Below are positions 63,815 through 64,000 of a DNA stretch of 64,000 nucleotides, in pieces. The DNA lies in the NCBI RefSeq assembly GCF_001522545.3, contig NC_031799.1, forward strand, positions 30,065,565 through 30,129,564. The letters run 5' to 3'. Below the pieces are notes generated by a model. That model was not told where the DNA came from. It searched no databases and saw nothing but the letters and a program-made list of their open reading frames with translations. How positions within the stretch are numbered: position 1 is the first letter of the stretch; each line of letters starts with the position of its first letter. The position numbers and the translations under genes were made by a program. The DNA is from Parus major (Eukaryota > Chordata > Aves > Passeriformes > Paridae).

Positions 63815-64000
63815 TTGTTGGTCTCTACAACTCTATGGGGCTTGATGGGATTCATCCAAGAATCTTCAAGGAGCTGGCTGATATCTTTGCAAAACTTCAA
63901 CTGATGATTTTTGAGCTGTCTTGGGAAACTGGAGCAGTCCTAGCTGACTGGAAACTGCCAAACTTTGTCCTGATTTTTAAGAAGGGTAAGAAGGACCCCA
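63815..64000 (+). mobile_element. CR1 LINE reverse-transcriptase region, continues beyond the window
   Basis: From 63823 to the window end the sequence is open in one frame (59 codons). It reads M-G-L-D-G-I-H-P-R-I-F-K-E-L-A-D, then F-E-L-S-W-E-T-G-A-V-L-A-D-W-K and I-F-K-K-G-K-K-D-P, the CR1 ORF2 segment at the start of the RT domain. The left edge at about 63815 is abrupt, so the copy is 5'-truncated. The rest of the element, including the catalytic YADD region, would lie to the right. Confidence 0.9.

Larger units (their letters stand above)
34166..64000. other. Intergenic DNA downstream of LURAP1L
   Basis: No exon of a recognised gene is seen. In mammals the next gene is MPDZ, a multi-PDZ protein, but no PDZ (G-L-G-F) or L27 exon is visible on either strand. 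Explained parts are the palindrome (34321-34413), the LTRs (49444-50988, 62688-63252), the CR1 at 63815-64000 and homopolymer or short tandem repeats (36578-36594, 39140-39170, 44571-44612, 45929-45943, 51696-51720, 52310-52330, 52921-52943, 61713-61740). Open segments with splice-like borders at 45044, 48249 and 52796 are listed as candidates. The rest is AT-rich sequence in which I see nothing assignable. Confidence 0.7.

Noticed and set aside
34166..64000. Search for MPDZ exons (downstream neighbour in other vertebrates)
   Set aside because: No PDZ or L27 motif is visible in any open segment.
1..64000. CRISPR arrays, operons, prokaryotic RNA genes, tRNA or rRNA genes
   Set aside because: The window is vertebrate; no regularly spaced repeats, clustered ORFs or tRNA/rRNA-like sequence were seen.

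Overview
The window is vertebrate nuclear DNA, and almost certainly from a bird. It is AT-rich with long non-coding stretches, carries several CR1 LINE fragments (the dominant avian retrotransposon), and holds solo LTRs of avian endogenous-retrovirus type. The one gene I can name is LURAP1L (leucine-rich adaptor protein 1-like), on the + strand. In birds LURAP1L lies on the Z chromosome near TYRP1 and MPDZ, so a Z-chromosome origin is the likely inference. I found no recognisable TYRP1 or MPDZ exon here.

Layout. 1-13719: intergenic DNA upstream of LURAP1L, with small CR1 tails at about 868, 4224 and 5147 and a longer decayed CR1 reverse-transcriptase to 3'-end copy at 10700-12076. 13682-13719: a (TTCCC)n tract that runs into a 761-base assembly gap (13720-14480). 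The gap hides the promoter, the start codon and nearly all of LURAP1L exon 1. 14481-14515: the last 35 bases of exon 1, ending at a consensus splice donor inside a CpG island (to about 14790). 14516-33423: one 18.9-kb intron with CR1 pieces, an old antisense solo LTR (31591-32093), a TA microsatellite and several inverted repeats. 33424-33798: exon 2, the complete C-terminal 124 codons plus stop, followed by a short 3' UTR with an AATAAA at 34144.

34166-64000: intergenic DNA. It holds a striking 93-bp near-palindrome at 34321-34413, a 1.5-kb antisense solo LTR (49444-50988) with a GC-rich 44-bp tandem duplication, a well-preserved solo LTR with a perfect 5-bp target-site duplication (62688-63252), and the start of another CR1 that runs off the window end in an open frame. 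A few short open segments flanked by splice-like signals (45044, 48249, 52796, and 32402 inside the intron) are recorded as candidate exons only.

There is one real gene here and no operon-like cooperation between genes. Most open frames of 60-140 codons in the window are what chance gives in this much AT-rich DNA, or are antisense to repeats.
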